64,000 nucleotides of DNA from assembly GCA_017442855.1 (NCBI GenBank), contig JAFSPM010000001.1, forward strand, positions 62,001 to 126,000, read 5' to 3'. Made by a program: the position numbers and the translations under genes. Of the stretch, positions 23,697-33,254 are shown in pieces; the stretch's first letter is position 1; every line of letters begins with the position of its first letter. A model generated the notes under the pieces. That model worked only from the letters and a program-made list of their open reading frames with translations, was not told the origin of the DNA and searched no databases. The DNA comes from Bacteroidaceae bacterium. GTDB taxonomy: Bacteria > Bacteroidota > Bacteroidia > Bacteroidales > Bacteroidaceae.

Positions 23697-25264
23697 GATT
23701 CTTGGAATGTTAATGTGAATGTACTGCCCTTCCCTTCTATGCTTTGCAAGCTGACTGAGCCTTCATGTTTCTCCATCAAACTCTTCACATAATAGAGTCC
23801 CAAACCATAGCCTTTCACATCGTGAAGGTTGCCATGAGGTACACGATAGAAACGTTCAAACACCAAAGCTTGTTTGTCTGAGGCTATGCCTATGCCGTTA
23901 TCACTAACTGAGATGCTTACTTGATTGAATTCTTTGGTGGCCTTGATTTTTACAATAGCCTCTTCAACAGAATACTTGATGGCATTGTCAATCAGATTGC
24001 TCAACATATTGTAAAAATGGATTCTATCAGCAAAAACAGTAAAGCCTGTCTCGTTTTCCTCGTACGCTATTTCCAAAGGCTTTTCTGTTTTCAGGCGATA
24101 TTGCTCTATCAACTTCTCTGCCACTTCTCGAATCGCAATGTGCTCTTTCTTCAATGTCATTGTCTTCCTTCGCTCCATGCTCATCGAGAGTATCTGCTCT
24201 ACCAAACCACTTAGCCTCTCCAACTGCTCTTGGCAGATAGTCAGGTAATGCTTGGTTTTCTGTGGGTCAGGTTCTTCGTTGAAGTTAAGCAAGACATCGT
24301 TGGCAGCATAAGCAACAGCGATAGGCGTTTTTAGTTCGTGGGTAATGTTATTGGTAAAGTCGCTCTTCATCTCCTCCAAAGAGCGCATCCTAATCATCGT
24401 TCTGATAAGAAAAGCAAAGGCGAAAACCAATATCAACAGAATGACAAAAGAAGTGGTAAGGATACCAGCCATATCATGAAGTACCTTACTGATAGGCCGC
24501 TCCATTATTAGACGATATTGCACCATCTTCTGCATGTCAGCGATATAGGCATATTGCTTGGCTTTAGCCGTTGGTTTATAGCCTGGAGTGGAATAAGACA
24601 TGATGACGGTGTCGGAGTATTGTAGGTCGATGGTGTCTCTGCCCTCTTGCAAAGCCTTATTGACAGCTGTATCTATACGATAGAAGAGAGTGCTGTCAAG
24701 ATATTGCACAAACTCTATCTTATGAGGCTGATAGAGGTCGTATTGTTGAAGTTGTTCACTAAGCAGACTATCGAATATTAAGATACTGGCTTCAGCCAAT
24801 TCATCCACACCACTATGCAAGGCACGACGCAGATAATCAGTGAAATTCTGCCAGTTTCCATCTTGCAAGAGACTATCGGAATGCATCTCGCTTTTGGTAT
24901 TGGATTCACTAGTGATGGTCGTAACTGACATGTTTTTATCAGGTTTGTGTTGGTGGTAGATATATAAGGAATCTTCTTCGTTTGTATTAATCATGATATA
25001 GGTTTTTTTGTCTGTCTCACTTTGTATGATAGCTGTGCCTCCTGCTTTGTAACCAGCTGATACATTGACAGAACCTTGATTTAAGGTTTGGTTCAAACTA
25101 TCCACACGTGCCATCATCTCACGAATATCTGCCGTCACCATGCAATCCATGATACGCATTTCTGTATCTTGCAGTTGTGTGTTGTAGAGTCCTACCAACC
25201 AATATATTTGGTAGGCAAAGATGCAGGTGAGTGACACCATCACCAGGATGATTATTTTCTTCAT
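23693..25264 (-). CDS. Membrane sensor histidine kinase (RprX-like)
   Basis: 523 residues from MKKIIILV. It has one N-terminal membrane helix, a ~250-residue periplasmic sensor region, a second helix (LTTSFVILLILVFAFAFLI), the phospho-acceptor box NITHELKTP (His ~309), and an HATPase_c domain with N box LSNLIDNAIKYS, G1 DNGIGIA and G2 GLGLYYVKSL. The frame also has an ATG at 25276, but the -7 element ends 6 bp before it, so 25264 with a ~14-nt leader is preferred. The sensory ligand is unknown. Confidence 0.92.
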   Translation of the reverse strand: MKKIIILVMVSLTCIFAYQIYWLVGLYNTQLQDTEMRIMDCMVTADIREMMARVDSLNQTLNQGSVNVSAGYKAGGTAIIQSETDKKTYIMINTNEEDSLYIYHQHKPDKNMSVTTITSESNTKSEMHSDSLLQDGNWQNFTDYLRRALHSGVDELAEASILIFDSLLSEQLQQYDLYQPHKIEFVQYLDSTLFYRIDTAVNKALQEGRDTIDLQYSDTVIMSYSTPGYKPTAKAKQYAYIADMQKMVQYRLIMERPISKVLHDMAGILTTSFVILLILVFAFAFLIRTMIRMRSLEEMKSDFTNNITHELKTPIAVAYAANDVLLNFNEEPDPQKTKHYLTICQEQLERLSGLVEQILSMSMERRKTMTLKKEHIAIREVAEKLIEQYRLKTEKPLEIAYEENETGFTVFADRIHFYNMLSNLIDNAIKYSVEEAIVKIKATKEFNQVSISVSDNGIGIASDKQALVFERFYRVPHGNLHDVKGYGLGLYYVKSLMEKHEGSVSLQSIEGKGSTFTLTFQES

Positions 25265-25281
25265 CGGTAGTTTCATGCTTG

Positions 25282-25289
25282 CAAAGATA
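25282..25289 (-). promoter_or_regulatory. -7 promoter element of the two-component operon
   Basis: Minus-strand TATCTTTG. Confidence 0.6.
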
Positions 25290-25389
25290 AGCCAATATTA
25301 TAATATGGTGTTGTTTCCGTTAAGACTAAATAAGATTTCTCTTAAGACTTGGTAAGCCGATGTATGGGGTGTTTTTGACACCAACTCCT

Positions 25390-25397
25390 TACTTTTG
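25390..25397 (+). promoter_or_regulatory. -7 promoter element of the barrel gene
   Basis: TACTTTTG, 26 nt before the ATG at 25424. About 100 bp separate it from the divergent kinase promoter. Confidence 0.6.
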
Positions 25398-25423
25398 CAG
25401 CATCGAATTTAAATAACAGACAC

Positions 25424-27520
25424 ATGAAAAGACTATCATTTTTAGTAGTAGGACTAACATTTGTGTTAGCCAGTAATGCACAAGAAGCAAAGACTGACTC
25501 ACTGAGCATCGGTAGTGATGGCATGATTGACAGCATTTTTCAATCGTTGCCGGAGGTGATGATAAAAGGTGAACGACCAGTGGTGAAGGTAGAAGCTGGC
25601 AAACTGGTATATGACTTGCCTCGCATGATTCAAGAGAAGCCTGTTGAGAATATCTATGATGCCTTGAAGGAATTGCCAGGGGTTAGTGAAGCAAACGGAG
25701 ATATCACTTTAGCTGGAAATGGGGTTACAGTGGTATTGGATGGCAAAGTAACTACGATGAGCTCAGCCCAATTGATGGCATTGTTGAAGAGTATGCCTGC
25801 CAGCAGAATCAAGAATGCTGAGGTGATGTATAATGCGCCAGCCCGTTACCAAGTGAGAGGAGCCATGATTAACATTACCTTGAATCACGAAGAAAGTGAA
25901 GAAGGAAAGCTGCAAGGCGAGCTGTTTGGTCAATATACCCATGAGTCTAAAAATTTATTCCAAGAAAGGGTAAGTTTGTTGGCAAGTAAGGGCAAATTTT
26001 CGACAGACTTTCTCTATACCCATAATCATGGCAAAAGCTTTAGTACGACTGATGTAGAGTCGCGACATACATTGAAAGATGGTTCCTTGCATGAGATTCT
26101 AACGCATAACGAATATCACGAAAGAAATCACACCCATGCTTTCAGGTTGGGAATGGATTATGATTTCAATGAGAATCATCAATTGAGCTTGGTGTATAAC
26201 GGTAGTTTCGGACCTTCACATAGCATTTCAGACATCAATGGATGGCTAACGGCTTCTTCCAGGTTTGATAACAAAGATTATCTCCACAATGGCCGACTGG
26301 ATTACAAGACTCCTTTTGGTATGAAGGCTGGTTTGGAGTTTACCTATTACAAGTCACCTTCTATTCAAAGATTGGACAGTAAATTGCCAGACGAGCAACT
26401 GGATTACCTGATTCATAACGACCAGAAGATAAACAAATGGAAAGGCTTTGTCAGTCAGGAGCATGAGCTGAAAAACGATTGGGGAATCAACTATGGCGTG
26501 ATTTATACCAATACACTTGACAATAGTTACCAGTATTACACCAAAACAAAAGAAGAAAGCAGTGACCTTCCTGAAGACATGAAGGTACGTCAACGCGAAC
26601 ACATTCTCAATATATATGGTGGTTTCAACCATAATTTCAGCCAAAAACTGATGTTGGATTTCTCGTTGGCAGCTGAGTATTATAAAAGCAAAGTGTGGAA
26701 CCAATGGGACATCTATCCAAACCTGAACCTTACTTGGTTGCCTGTTGATGGCCATACCTTCCAACTGAGCTTCAGCAGTAACAAAGGCTATCCTGATTAT
26801 TGGTCGGTTTCTGCATTTACCGCATACAATACAGGTGGTTATGGAGAGATAACGGGTAATTCTGACTTGAAGCTACGAAGCGATTATCAGATAACGTTAA
26901 ACTACATCTTACGTAACAAATACAACTTCTCTGTGTGGTACAATTATACGGATGACTATTTCGCACAGACGCTTTATCAGCACAAAGACCGTTTGGTATC
27001 GGAGTATCGTTTCTTGAATTTTGATTTCCGTCAGCAAATAGGTTTGCAGGCTTCTATTCCCTTCAAGGTAGGCAAATGGCTCGATTCAAGAGTCACCTTA
27101 ATAGGGGTATGGACCAGAGAGAAAGACAGCGATTATTACGATATTCCTTTCGATCGTAAAATAGTATATGGCATGTTTAATCTGCGTAATACCATTACTT
27201 TCAGCAAAAAGCCGGATATCTCGTTGAGTGTAAATAGTTATATTCGTAGTAAGGCTACACAAGGCACTTACGATTTACCAGCATCTGGAAATCTCGAATT
27301 CGTATTAAGATATAAGTTCATGAATGGTCGTGCCTCCTTGAATCTTTTTGCCTTGGATGTATTGCAGACAACAATGATCAGTCCGCGTATCGACTATGCT
27401 GGCCAATGGATCAAAAACAGCTATTCTTGCTACCGTCAGCTAGGTATTTCTTTCAAATATACTTTTGGTGGTTATAAGGAGAAGAAAAGAGAAGCTGTAG
27501 ATACTTCAAGATTCAAGTAA
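25424..27520 (+). CDS. TonB-receptor-like outer-membrane beta-barrel protein (OMP_b-brl_3 type)
   Basis: 698 residues with a signal peptide (1-19, ...ASNAQ). A plug-like domain (about 45-165) includes NIYDALKELPGVSEANGDITLAGNG and RIKNAEVMYNAPARYQVRGAMINI, and is followed by ~530 residues of barrel strands. Unlike most relatives it lacks the N-terminal CarboxypepD_reg domain, and no TonB box is evident. It is divergent from the two-component operon, which suggests control by that system. A hairpin without a T-run (27602-27629, AGGTGGAG/CTCCACCT) follows the gene. Confidence 0.88.
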   Translation: MKRLSFLVVGLTFVLASNAQEAKTDSLSIGSDGMIDSIFQSLPEVMIKGERPVVKVEAGKLVYDLPRMIQEKPVENIYDALKELPGVSEANGDITLAGNGVTVVLDGKVTTMSSAQLMALLKSMPASRIKNAEVMYNAPARYQVRGAMINITLNHEESEEGKLQGELFGQYTHESKNLFQERVSLLASKGKFSTDFLYTHNHGKSFSTTDVESRHTLKDGSLHEILTHNEYHERNHTHAFRLGMDYDFNENHQLSLVYNGSFGPSHSISDINGWLTASSRFDNKDYLHNGRLDYKTPFGMKAGLEFTYYKSPSIQRLDSKLPDEQLDYLIHNDQKINKWKGFVSQEHELKNDWGINYGVIYTNTLDNSYQYYTKTKEESSDLPEDMKVRQREHILNIYGGFNHNFSQKLMLDFSLAAEYYKSKVWNQWDIYPNLNLTWLPVDGHTFQLSFSSNKGYPDYWSVSAFTAYNTGGYGEITGNSDLKLRSDYQITLNYILRNKYNFSVWYNYTDDYFAQTLYQHKDRLVSEYRFLNFDFRQQIGLQASIPFKVGKWLDSRVTLIGVWTREKDSDYYDIPFDRKIVYGMFNLRNTITFSKKPDISLSVNSYIRSKATQGTYDLPASGNLEFVLRYKFMNGRASLNLFALDVLQTTMISPRIDYAGQWIKNSYSCYRQLGISFKYTFGGYKEKKREAVDTSRFK

Positions 27521-27690
27521 AGCACCCAAGGTACTCAAATGCAACAGCAGACTTTTTGCACAGACATTATCTTAAGATGGGTATTCTCAGATGATAATAC
27601 AAGGTGGAGAGATGCTTCTCCCTCCACCTGTAACAATGAGCAATCTGGTCGTCACCTAGCTCTCGTCGATATTATTTAATGTAATTATAA

Positions 27691-28902
27691 TCATTTAATA
27701 ATACCTTGGATTGCATCACGGATTTCTTTGTCGGTGGTACCCTCTCCATAACCATAGAACACTTTGCGGACAAAATGATGCTGGTCGAGCAAGAAGAACC
27801 AGGGAGCCGAGCCACCAGTCTTATAGTCTTTCAACATTTCATCTGTTCCGAGGAGATAAGGGTAGTTAAGGCCTTTCTTTTCGATATAGAACTTGATGGC
27901 ATTGCCCTTCACTCCCCACGACTCAAAGGAAACCATCTGCAAATCATTCTCGTTGTATTCTTCTCGCAATGCTTTGAGGAATGGCACAGCCGCCTGGCAA
28001 GGGCCACAATTGGTGGCAGAAAACTCCAACAGCACTACTTTTGCGTGAATGTCTTTGAGTGAATATTCGTTGCCATCGGCATCGGTGGTTGTCCATAGTG
28101 GCGCAGGCTTGTTCAATAAGTCATTGGCATCAACAGCTGAACGTTGCCTCACTTTGTAAGGTCGCATAACATACCCTTGAGGCAGGTAGTTGTTGATATC
28201 GAAGTCAGTTGGATTCTCTGCATTCAAAACAAGGTCGTGACAAATCTCATCACTTATATCATGCTCTTGTGTTCGTTTGATGCGATAAGGCAGGTTGGTT
28301 TGCTTGCTAAACCAAATCTCATATTCTGAAGTAGGGTCAGTAATATAATCACTAGCACCATAAATGTGTTTAGCCGATCCACCCAAAAACTCTATCTGCT
28401 CCTCCTCATGGGTAATCAGATGGAACTTGTAATAATCGACCGAGTCTATCAGTGAATATTCAATGTTGTCATGGGTAGTTAGTACATAATCAAGAATATG
28501 GTAGACATTTCGGAAAAAAGGGTTACTCACCACACGGTAAGGCAAGTCACGAGCCGTAAAGTCATCCCTAACGATGCCTTTGTACTCAGGCCAAACGGAG
28601 TATCTGGCTTCACCGTCATAGCCACTCCGAAGCATGTTGCCTTCTTTGTCGCTGAAAAGGAGAAATGAAGTTCCCACCGTAGTATCGTTTACATTCTTGT
28701 ATTCCTTTTGATAAAGAAACTCATGGTATAACGGCTCAGGATTACCAGGCATATACGCTAAGGCTTCTACTACATAGCTTGCCGACTGAATCTGATCCAT
28801 TCGTTCGCGCATATCACGCAAATATTTCTCTTCATTAAACTGAGTGCCTGAGCAGGCATAGAGGGCAACCAATGCCACCACTGCATACAATAGTCTTTTC
28901 AT
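27691..28902 (-). CDS. Lipoprotein with C-terminal thioredoxin (TlpA/AhpC-like) domain
   Basis: 403 residues. The lipobox LYACSG predicts acylation at C16. An N-terminal domain of ~250 residues of unknown role precedes a TlpA-like domain with active-site C299-G-P-C302 in ATNCGPCQAA, the cis-Pro region SAPWFFLLD, and a terminal helix. It is predicted to be membrane-anchored in the periplasm and to act in disulfide reduction or redox signalling. A minus-strand -7 element at 28931-28938 lies upstream, so it has its own transcript. Confidence 0.88.
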   Translation of the reverse strand: MKRLLYAVVALVALYACSGTQFNEEKYLRDMRERMDQIQSASYVVEALAYMPGNPEPLYHEFLYQKEYKNVNDTTVGTSFLLFSDKEGNMLRSGYDGEARYSVWPEYKGIVRDDFTARDLPYRVVSNPFFRNVYHILDYVLTTHDNIEYSLIDSVDYYKFHLITHEEEQIEFLGGSAKHIYGASDYITDPTSEYEIWFSKQTNLPYRIKRTQEHDISDEICHDLVLNAENPTDFDINNYLPQGYVMRPYKVRQRSAVDANDLLNKPAPLWTTTDADGNEYSLKDIHAKVVLLEFSATNCGPCQAAVPFLKALREEYNENDLQMVSFESWGVKGNAIKFYIEKKGLNYPYLLGTDEMLKDYKTGGSAPWFFLLDQHHFVRKVFYGYGEGTTDKEIRDAIQGIIK

Positions 28903-28930
28903 AACCTTACGTTTTTAATGATTCATGTCG

Positions 28931-28938
28931 CAAAGTTA
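28931..28938 (-). promoter_or_regulatory. -7 promoter element of the TlpA-like gene
   Basis: Minus-strand TAACTTTG, 28 nt upstream of the ATG. Confidence 0.6.
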
Positions 28939-29016
28939 TGCAGGCTGCAAAAAAATAGTATGAAGACATGTTCACAAAAACTTCACAAAATGGTAAGACA
29001 CTGTGAATAAGGATAC

Positions 29017-30426
29017 CTATAGGCTCTGTATTATCTTGTCCCACTCTTCCGCACTACCCTCCTTGCCAAGTACTTTCTTGTACAATCGGGCACGTGTGTT
29101 GGCTACGGCACTGACACTACGGCTCACTAAATTGGCGATATGTGTGGGCTTGTAGCCCATTTTGAGCAGGAGGCAAACTTTCAGCTCTTGCTCCTTAAAA
29201 ACACCCAACTTTAACAAGTGAGGCATGAAGTCGGGATAAACTTGATTAAGCAATGCTTCCACCTCGGCTTGCTCATTAAGGTTCATGGCTTTCTCGGTTG
29301 TTAACAGATGCTGATAGATAGCAGACTCACGAATAGTTATTGTCTGATTGTCAGTCATTGGCTCTAAAGTTTTTGGATGAGAGGCATCCAAATTAGCTTG
29401 CAAGTCAGCATTGTATTTCGCCAGTAAAGCATTGTTGCGCTCCAAACGCATGCGTTCACTTCTGAAACGGTATATCAGGATAGTGGAGATGGCAATAACA
29501 ATGATTAGCATCAATACAGCTATGGCTATGTAGAGCTTTATTTGCTGGTTCCTGAGTTGCAAATCAGCATATTCACGCTCTATCTTTAAAGTTTGATACA
29601 TAGAGCTGATGCTTTCTAGGGCCTCATTACGGGATTTATCGGATATCTCACTATTCAACCTCGCCATTTCTCTTTCCAACCAGTAAGCTCCTTTTGTATC
29701 CCCACTCCGTATAGCAGCAGTCAGCTGGGTGCGAACAGCATACTTGCGATAGTAGATATCTGGCGACTCTTTCATTCTTTGCAGGAAGTAATTGGCAGAG
29801 TCTTTATCTTCACGGTTGGTAAAACTATAGATATGCCACATCACATAGTTGTATAAATCTTCATCGGATGGATCAACCTGATAAGGAAAGGGGGGCAACA
29901 GCTCAGTAGCTAAATTCAGCTTGCCATTTTCCATAAACGCTGTTGCCAAGCGAAGGGCAATGGATATGCGAAGTTTCTCTTGCTTAGACTGGATGGCCAA
30001 CTGTTCAGCAAGATCGTAATAATGAACTGCCTCACCCAAATCATGCAGTTTTCTAAACATATCGCCAATGCTTTGATAAGACATAATCATATTTGTGGTG
30101 TCTTGCAATGTTGCTGAATAGTTGTAAGCAAATTGATATTTGTCAATAGCTTCACGATAGAGCATTTGAGTAGCCAACAAGTCACCCATTTCAGAAAGAA
30201 TCTGTGTTTTGCGAGCCAACGAAGCCGTATCGTTATTAGTCAATACATCAATGGCTTTTTGGTAATAAAGCAGGGAACGCATTGCCGGCAAGCTGTCAGT
30301 TCTTACATGAGCACGACTGTAAAGGCTATCCGCCCTTGCCACAGCATCTTCTAAATTGAATTGCTGTTGGCATGAAGTCATGCAAATGACAAGACTTATC
30401 AGGAATATGTGAACTATCTGCTTCAT
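29017..30426 (-). CDS. Membrane-bound TPR protein with C-terminal helix-turn-helix (putative regulator)
   Basis: 469 residues from MKQIVHIF. The lipobox-like VICMTSCQQQ is followed by tetratricopeptide repeats (about 50-260), a membrane helix near 296-319, a coiled-coil (FRSERMRLERNNALLAKYNADLQ) and a LuxR-like HTH (ELKVCLLLKMGYKPTHIANLVSRSVSAVANTRARL). This layout is common in Bacteroidota and is thought to couple envelope sensing to transcription. The frame extends to 30435, but that ATG lies inside the -7 element, so 30426 is the start and the mRNA is essentially leaderless. Confidence 0.85.
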   Translation of the reverse strand: MKQIVHIFLISLVICMTSCQQQFNLEDAVARADSLYSRAHVRTDSLPAMRSLLYYQKAIDVLTNNDTASLARKTQILSEMGDLLATQMLYREAIDKYQFAYNYSATLQDTTNMIMSYQSIGDMFRKLHDLGEAVHYYDLAEQLAIQSKQEKLRISIALRLATAFMENGKLNLATELLPPFPYQVDPSDEDLYNYVMWHIYSFTNREDKDSANYFLQRMKESPDIYYRKYAVRTQLTAAIRSGDTKGAYWLEREMARLNSEISDKSRNEALESISSMYQTLKIEREYADLQLRNQQIKLYIAIAVLMLIIVIAISTILIYRFRSERMRLERNNALLAKYNADLQANLDASHPKTLEPMTDNQTITIRESAIYQHLLTTEKAMNLNEQAEVEALLNQVYPDFMPHLLKLGVFKEQELKVCLLLKMGYKPTHIANLVSRSVSAVANTRARLYKKVLGKEGSAEEWDKIIQSL

Positions 30427-30432
30427 GAATGG

Positions 30433-30440
30433 CAAAGGTA
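30433..30440 (-). promoter_or_regulatory. -7 promoter element abutting the TPR-HTH start codon
   Basis: Minus-strand TACCTTTG ends 6 nt before the ATG at 30426. Confidence 0.6.
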
Positions 30441-30477
30441 AACATTATCTAATAAACTTCCAATAGCCAAACGATAC

Positions 30478-31227
30478 CTATGCAAAGGTTTCAATAGCAG
30501 CTATGGTTCTCAGCAATTCATTATCAATTTGGTTGCGACCATAGAAATCGAGGAAGCAGTCGGTATATTGATCAGTTTTGAGGTTGTACCACAGTGACCA
30601 GATGGCCCAATAGATATCAATGTGATGGTCACCAATGCCAGCTTGACCAAGATCTATTAATCCACAAAAATTACCATCTTTCATCAGGACATTGGGCAAA
30701 CAATAATCACCATGCACTATTACATCCTTCTTCAATAGGTGCTTATGGGTTTGAAAATATTGCCAAGCCTCTTCTCTATCGGCAAAATCTATCCAAGGCA
30801 CTAACAAGGATTTATCAAAACATCCTTTATGATAATTAGCCTCTGCAGATTGTATATAAACATCCAATTTGTCTGAAGATGGGAAATCTTTGACGGAGAG
30901 ACTTTGAAGTTGGTACAAACCAATTGCCAAAGCACGACATATTTCTTTGGGTCGATCTAAACAATTTGTCAACACTTCTCCTTCAGCTTTCTTGGTCAAC
31001 AGATAGTCTTTGTCCTCAGAGAGATACAAAACTACTTCTACTGACAAACCTTTAGCATAAAACCATTTAGTAAATTTTACCTCTTGTGACAAACTACCCT
31101 TAAGGGCTATTTTTAAATAATAGCCCCTATCAACATAAAAGGTAGTAGCTTCTGAACAACAACTACAATCTATGAGTTGGCTACCTTGTAGATAAGGTTG
31201 CAAAGCAGAAGGATAGGTGTTCAGCAT
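30478..31227 (-). CDS. Aminoglycoside phosphotransferase (APH(3')-like) family kinase
   Basis: 249 residues. The catalytic loop VIVHGDYCLPNVL (H-G-D-x4-N) and the metal motif GLIDLGQAGIGDHHIDI are both intact, and an N-terminal lobe with YYLKIAL supplies the ATP lysine. The overall order matches APH(3') enzymes, with a length near 250-265. It is the last gene of a chromosomal operon after the metallophosphoesterase (12 bp gap). It may phosphorylate an aminoglycoside or another small alcohol; resistance cannot be deduced from sequence. Confidence 0.82.
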   Translation of the reverse strand: MLNTYPSALQPYLQGSQLIDCSCCSEATTFYVDRGYYLKIALKGSLSQEVKFTKWFYAKGLSVEVVLYLSEDKDYLLTKKAEGEVLTNCLDRPKEICRALAIGLYQLQSLSVKDFPSSDKLDVYIQSAEANYHKGCFDKSLLVPWIDFADREEAWQYFQTHKHLLKKDVIVHGDYCLPNVLMKDGNFCGLIDLGQAGIGDHHIDIYWAIWSLWYNLKTDQYTDCFLDFYGRNQIDNELLRTIAAIETFA

Positions 31228-31239
31228 ATTGGATTTATT

Positions 31240-32310
31240 TTATTTCTCTATCACCATATCGAACTGATCGAAGGGAGCCGTTCGATGGGCCAAGTGCTTG
31301 GTGGTGGGTGAGATGCCAAACAAAGGTGAATAGGTATTGACTTTGATGGTCTTGCCATCAGGCAGGAACTCCAGGATGCGGAGCCAACCGTCGCCACCAT
31401 TGCCTTCCCAACCTCCACCAAGGATCTGTACGTTGAACATCATTTGATGAACAGTCTTGCCAGCTGAGTTTTTGTCATTGCGATAAGCCACTGAATCTTC
31501 GAAATCGCCTGGCACACCTGTATGTCCGCAAAGAACCAAACGGATGTTCTTGCAAGGATAAATCAGTTTGTCCCAAATCTCCTGACCATAGTTGCGTGGC
31601 TGAATCTTATAACCTTCATTGTTGGTGCGCTCTGCTGTGCGATGACGTAAGAAAGAGTGGGTAATGAAGATAATGGTATGGTCCTTGTATTTTTCGCTAT
31701 CCGCCAAGCCTTTTGCCCATGTAAGTACTTCGTCACGAGGTGCCCACTCAGCAGCAATGACCAACATCTTGCCCCAATGATTATCCTCTAATTCGTAAGC
31801 TGCATTTTCCAAAGAAACCTTACCTTCACGATTGGGATAAGCAGCTACTACACAATCCATCCACTTGGAATTACGCTCGATGGGGAAATATTCTGGGAAA
31901 TGAGTAAAACCTTCATCACCACGTTTATAACCATATTCATGGTTACCAGTAGCAATGATATAAGGTACTTTATTGTCCAAACGAGCCATGCAATGAGAAG
32001 CCCACTCCCACATTTGCTTACTGGTTTGGTTGAGCATCCTACGATCACGAACAATGTTCTCGTTCTGCTCTACCATATCACCAGTAACCAGCACGGCTTT
32101 GATGTTGAGGTTATCAATATTGTCGGCACACCAAACTGTAGTCAACTCATACAAAGGTTGGTTGATGTCGTACTTAGTGTAACCCTGAGGGTCGCCCAAG
32201 AGAATCATGGAGAAGGAATTAGGGTCTGAAAGATGTTGCTGATCGGCCCTATCTTGTGCCTTTGCGATGAAACAAACCAAGCATAATGCCAAAAAGAGTT
32301 TAGTTTTCAT
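31240..32310 (-). CDS. Calcineurin-like metallophosphoesterase, exported
   Basis: 356 residues with a signal peptide ending at AKAQ (19). The metal-binding motifs are in order: LLGDPQG, VTGDMVE, ATGNHEYG, FITHSFLRH and LCGHTGV. Predicted periplasmic phosphoesterase of unknown substrate. Its last residues (PFDQFDMVIEK) also occur in the truncated copy at 22287-22350. It follows the trmH-like gene by 19 bp and precedes the APH-like gene by 12 bp, so the three probably share a transcript. Confidence 0.88.
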   Translation of the reverse strand: MKTKLFLALCLVCFIAKAQDRADQQHLSDPNSFSMILLGDPQGYTKYDINQPLYELTTVWCADNIDNLNIKAVLVTGDMVEQNENIVRDRRMLNQTSKQMWEWASHCMARLDNKVPYIIATGNHEYGYKRGDEGFTHFPEYFPIERNSKWMDCVVAAYPNREGKVSLENAAYELEDNHWGKMLVIAAEWAPRDEVLTWAKGLADSEKYKDHTIIFITHSFLRHRTAERTNNEGYKIQPRNYGQEIWDKLIYPCKNIRLVLCGHTGVPGDFEDSVAYRNDKNSAGKTVHQMMFNVQILGGGWEGNGGDGWLRILEFLPDGKTIKVNTYSPLFGISPTTKHLAHRTAPFDQFDMVIEK

Positions 32311-32329
32311 GATATATAAGATTTAAGTT

Positions 32330-32857
32330 TTATCTCAGCTTTTTGAACAAATCCCAAATAACGATACCAGTGGTAACACTTACATTTAAAGAGTGCTTGG
32401 TGCCATATTGTGGTATTTCAATACATCCATCGCTCATATCTACCACTTCTTGCTGTACGCCTTTTACCTCATGCCCCATTACAATAGCGTATTTCTGGGT
32501 TTTATCTAATTGTAAATCTTGGAGCATAATGCTGCCTTCTGCTTGTTCTACACTATAGACAATATAACCTTGTTTTTGTAAAGAATAAACGGCATCTTTG
32601 GTATCTTTAAAGTATTGCCAATCAACGGTAAACTCTGCCCCAAGGGCTGTCTTATGCAATTCTATCTGAGGAGGTTGTGCTGATATTCCACAAAGATAGA
32701 TAGACTCTATTCGAAAAGCATCACAAGTACGAAATACACTACCTACATTATAAACACTTCGTACATTGTCTAGTACTACCACCAAAGGCAATTTCTTGGC
32801 CTCTTTAAATTCTTCAACACTGATTCTATTCAGTTCTGTAACCTTTAGTTTTCGCAT
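32330..32857 (-). CDS. SpoU/TrmH-family RNA 2'-O-methyltransferase
   Basis: 175 residues, the short SPOUT form without an N-terminal domain. Motif 1 is VVLDNVRSVYNVGSVFRTCDAF (N for catalysis, R for proton abstraction); motifs 2 and 3, forming the SAM-binding trefoil knot, are AIVMGHEVKGV and IEIPQYGTKHSLNVSVTTGI. The target nucleotide in tRNA or rRNA cannot be decided from sequence. First gene of a three-gene operon with a -7 element at 32889-32896. Confidence 0.9.
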   Translation of the reverse strand: MRKLKVTELNRISVEEFKEAKKLPLVVVLDNVRSVYNVGSVFRTCDAFRIESIYLCGISAQPPQIELHKTALGAEFTVDWQYFKDTKDAVYSLQKQGYIVYSVEQAEGSIMLQDLQLDKTQKYAIVMGHEVKGVQQEVVDMSDGCIEIPQYGTKHSLNVSVTTGIVIWDLFKKLR

Positions 32858-32888
32858 ATCCCTACCCTATCTTATCTATTTAATGTTT

Positions 32889-32896
32889 CAAAGATA
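32889..32896 (-). promoter_or_regulatory. -7 promoter element of the trmH-like operon
   Basis: Minus-strand TATCTTTG, 31 nt upstream of the ATG. Confidence 0.6.
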
Positions 32897-33127
32897 GTGT
32901 AAGCCGAAGACAAAAGCAAATATGCTGGCTTATTTTGTTTTGTTCACAATACTGTTGATAAAGGTTGAAAACTTTCGCATAAATTTTTAAAGAAAAGTCT
33001 TGCATTATTAAAAAATAACGTTGTATGTAGATCCTAATCAATTATCCAAATGATTTTATCAAAAGTTTTAATTTTATTATTCCAACTTTTTCAACTACCT
33101 TTAGGATGTAATTTGCAAGAAAGTTAT

Positions 33128-33135
33128 TACCTTTG
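33128..33135 (+). promoter_or_regulatory. -7 promoter element of nadA
   Basis: TACCTTTG; implies a ~115-nt AT-rich leader before the ATG at 33255. Confidence 0.5.
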
Positions 33136-33254
33136 CCTATGTGTGACAGAAGGTTGGAAATATGCAAGAAAAAGTTATCAACATTTTCAACAGGCTATCA
33201 TCACTAGTAAGAAGATTTTTTTCAATTATAAAAAACAAAAATAATAATCATATT

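Noticed and set aside
29091-29110. CACGTG sequences elsewhere as further parS sites
   Set aside because: Other CACGTG occurrences (such as here and near 60880) lie in coding DNA and do not match the flanking parS consensus.
33162-33254. Longer N-terminus for NadA
   Set aside because: The extra residues are Lys/Asn-rich, AT-driven and outside the family's usual start; MENLVDKI fits normal length.
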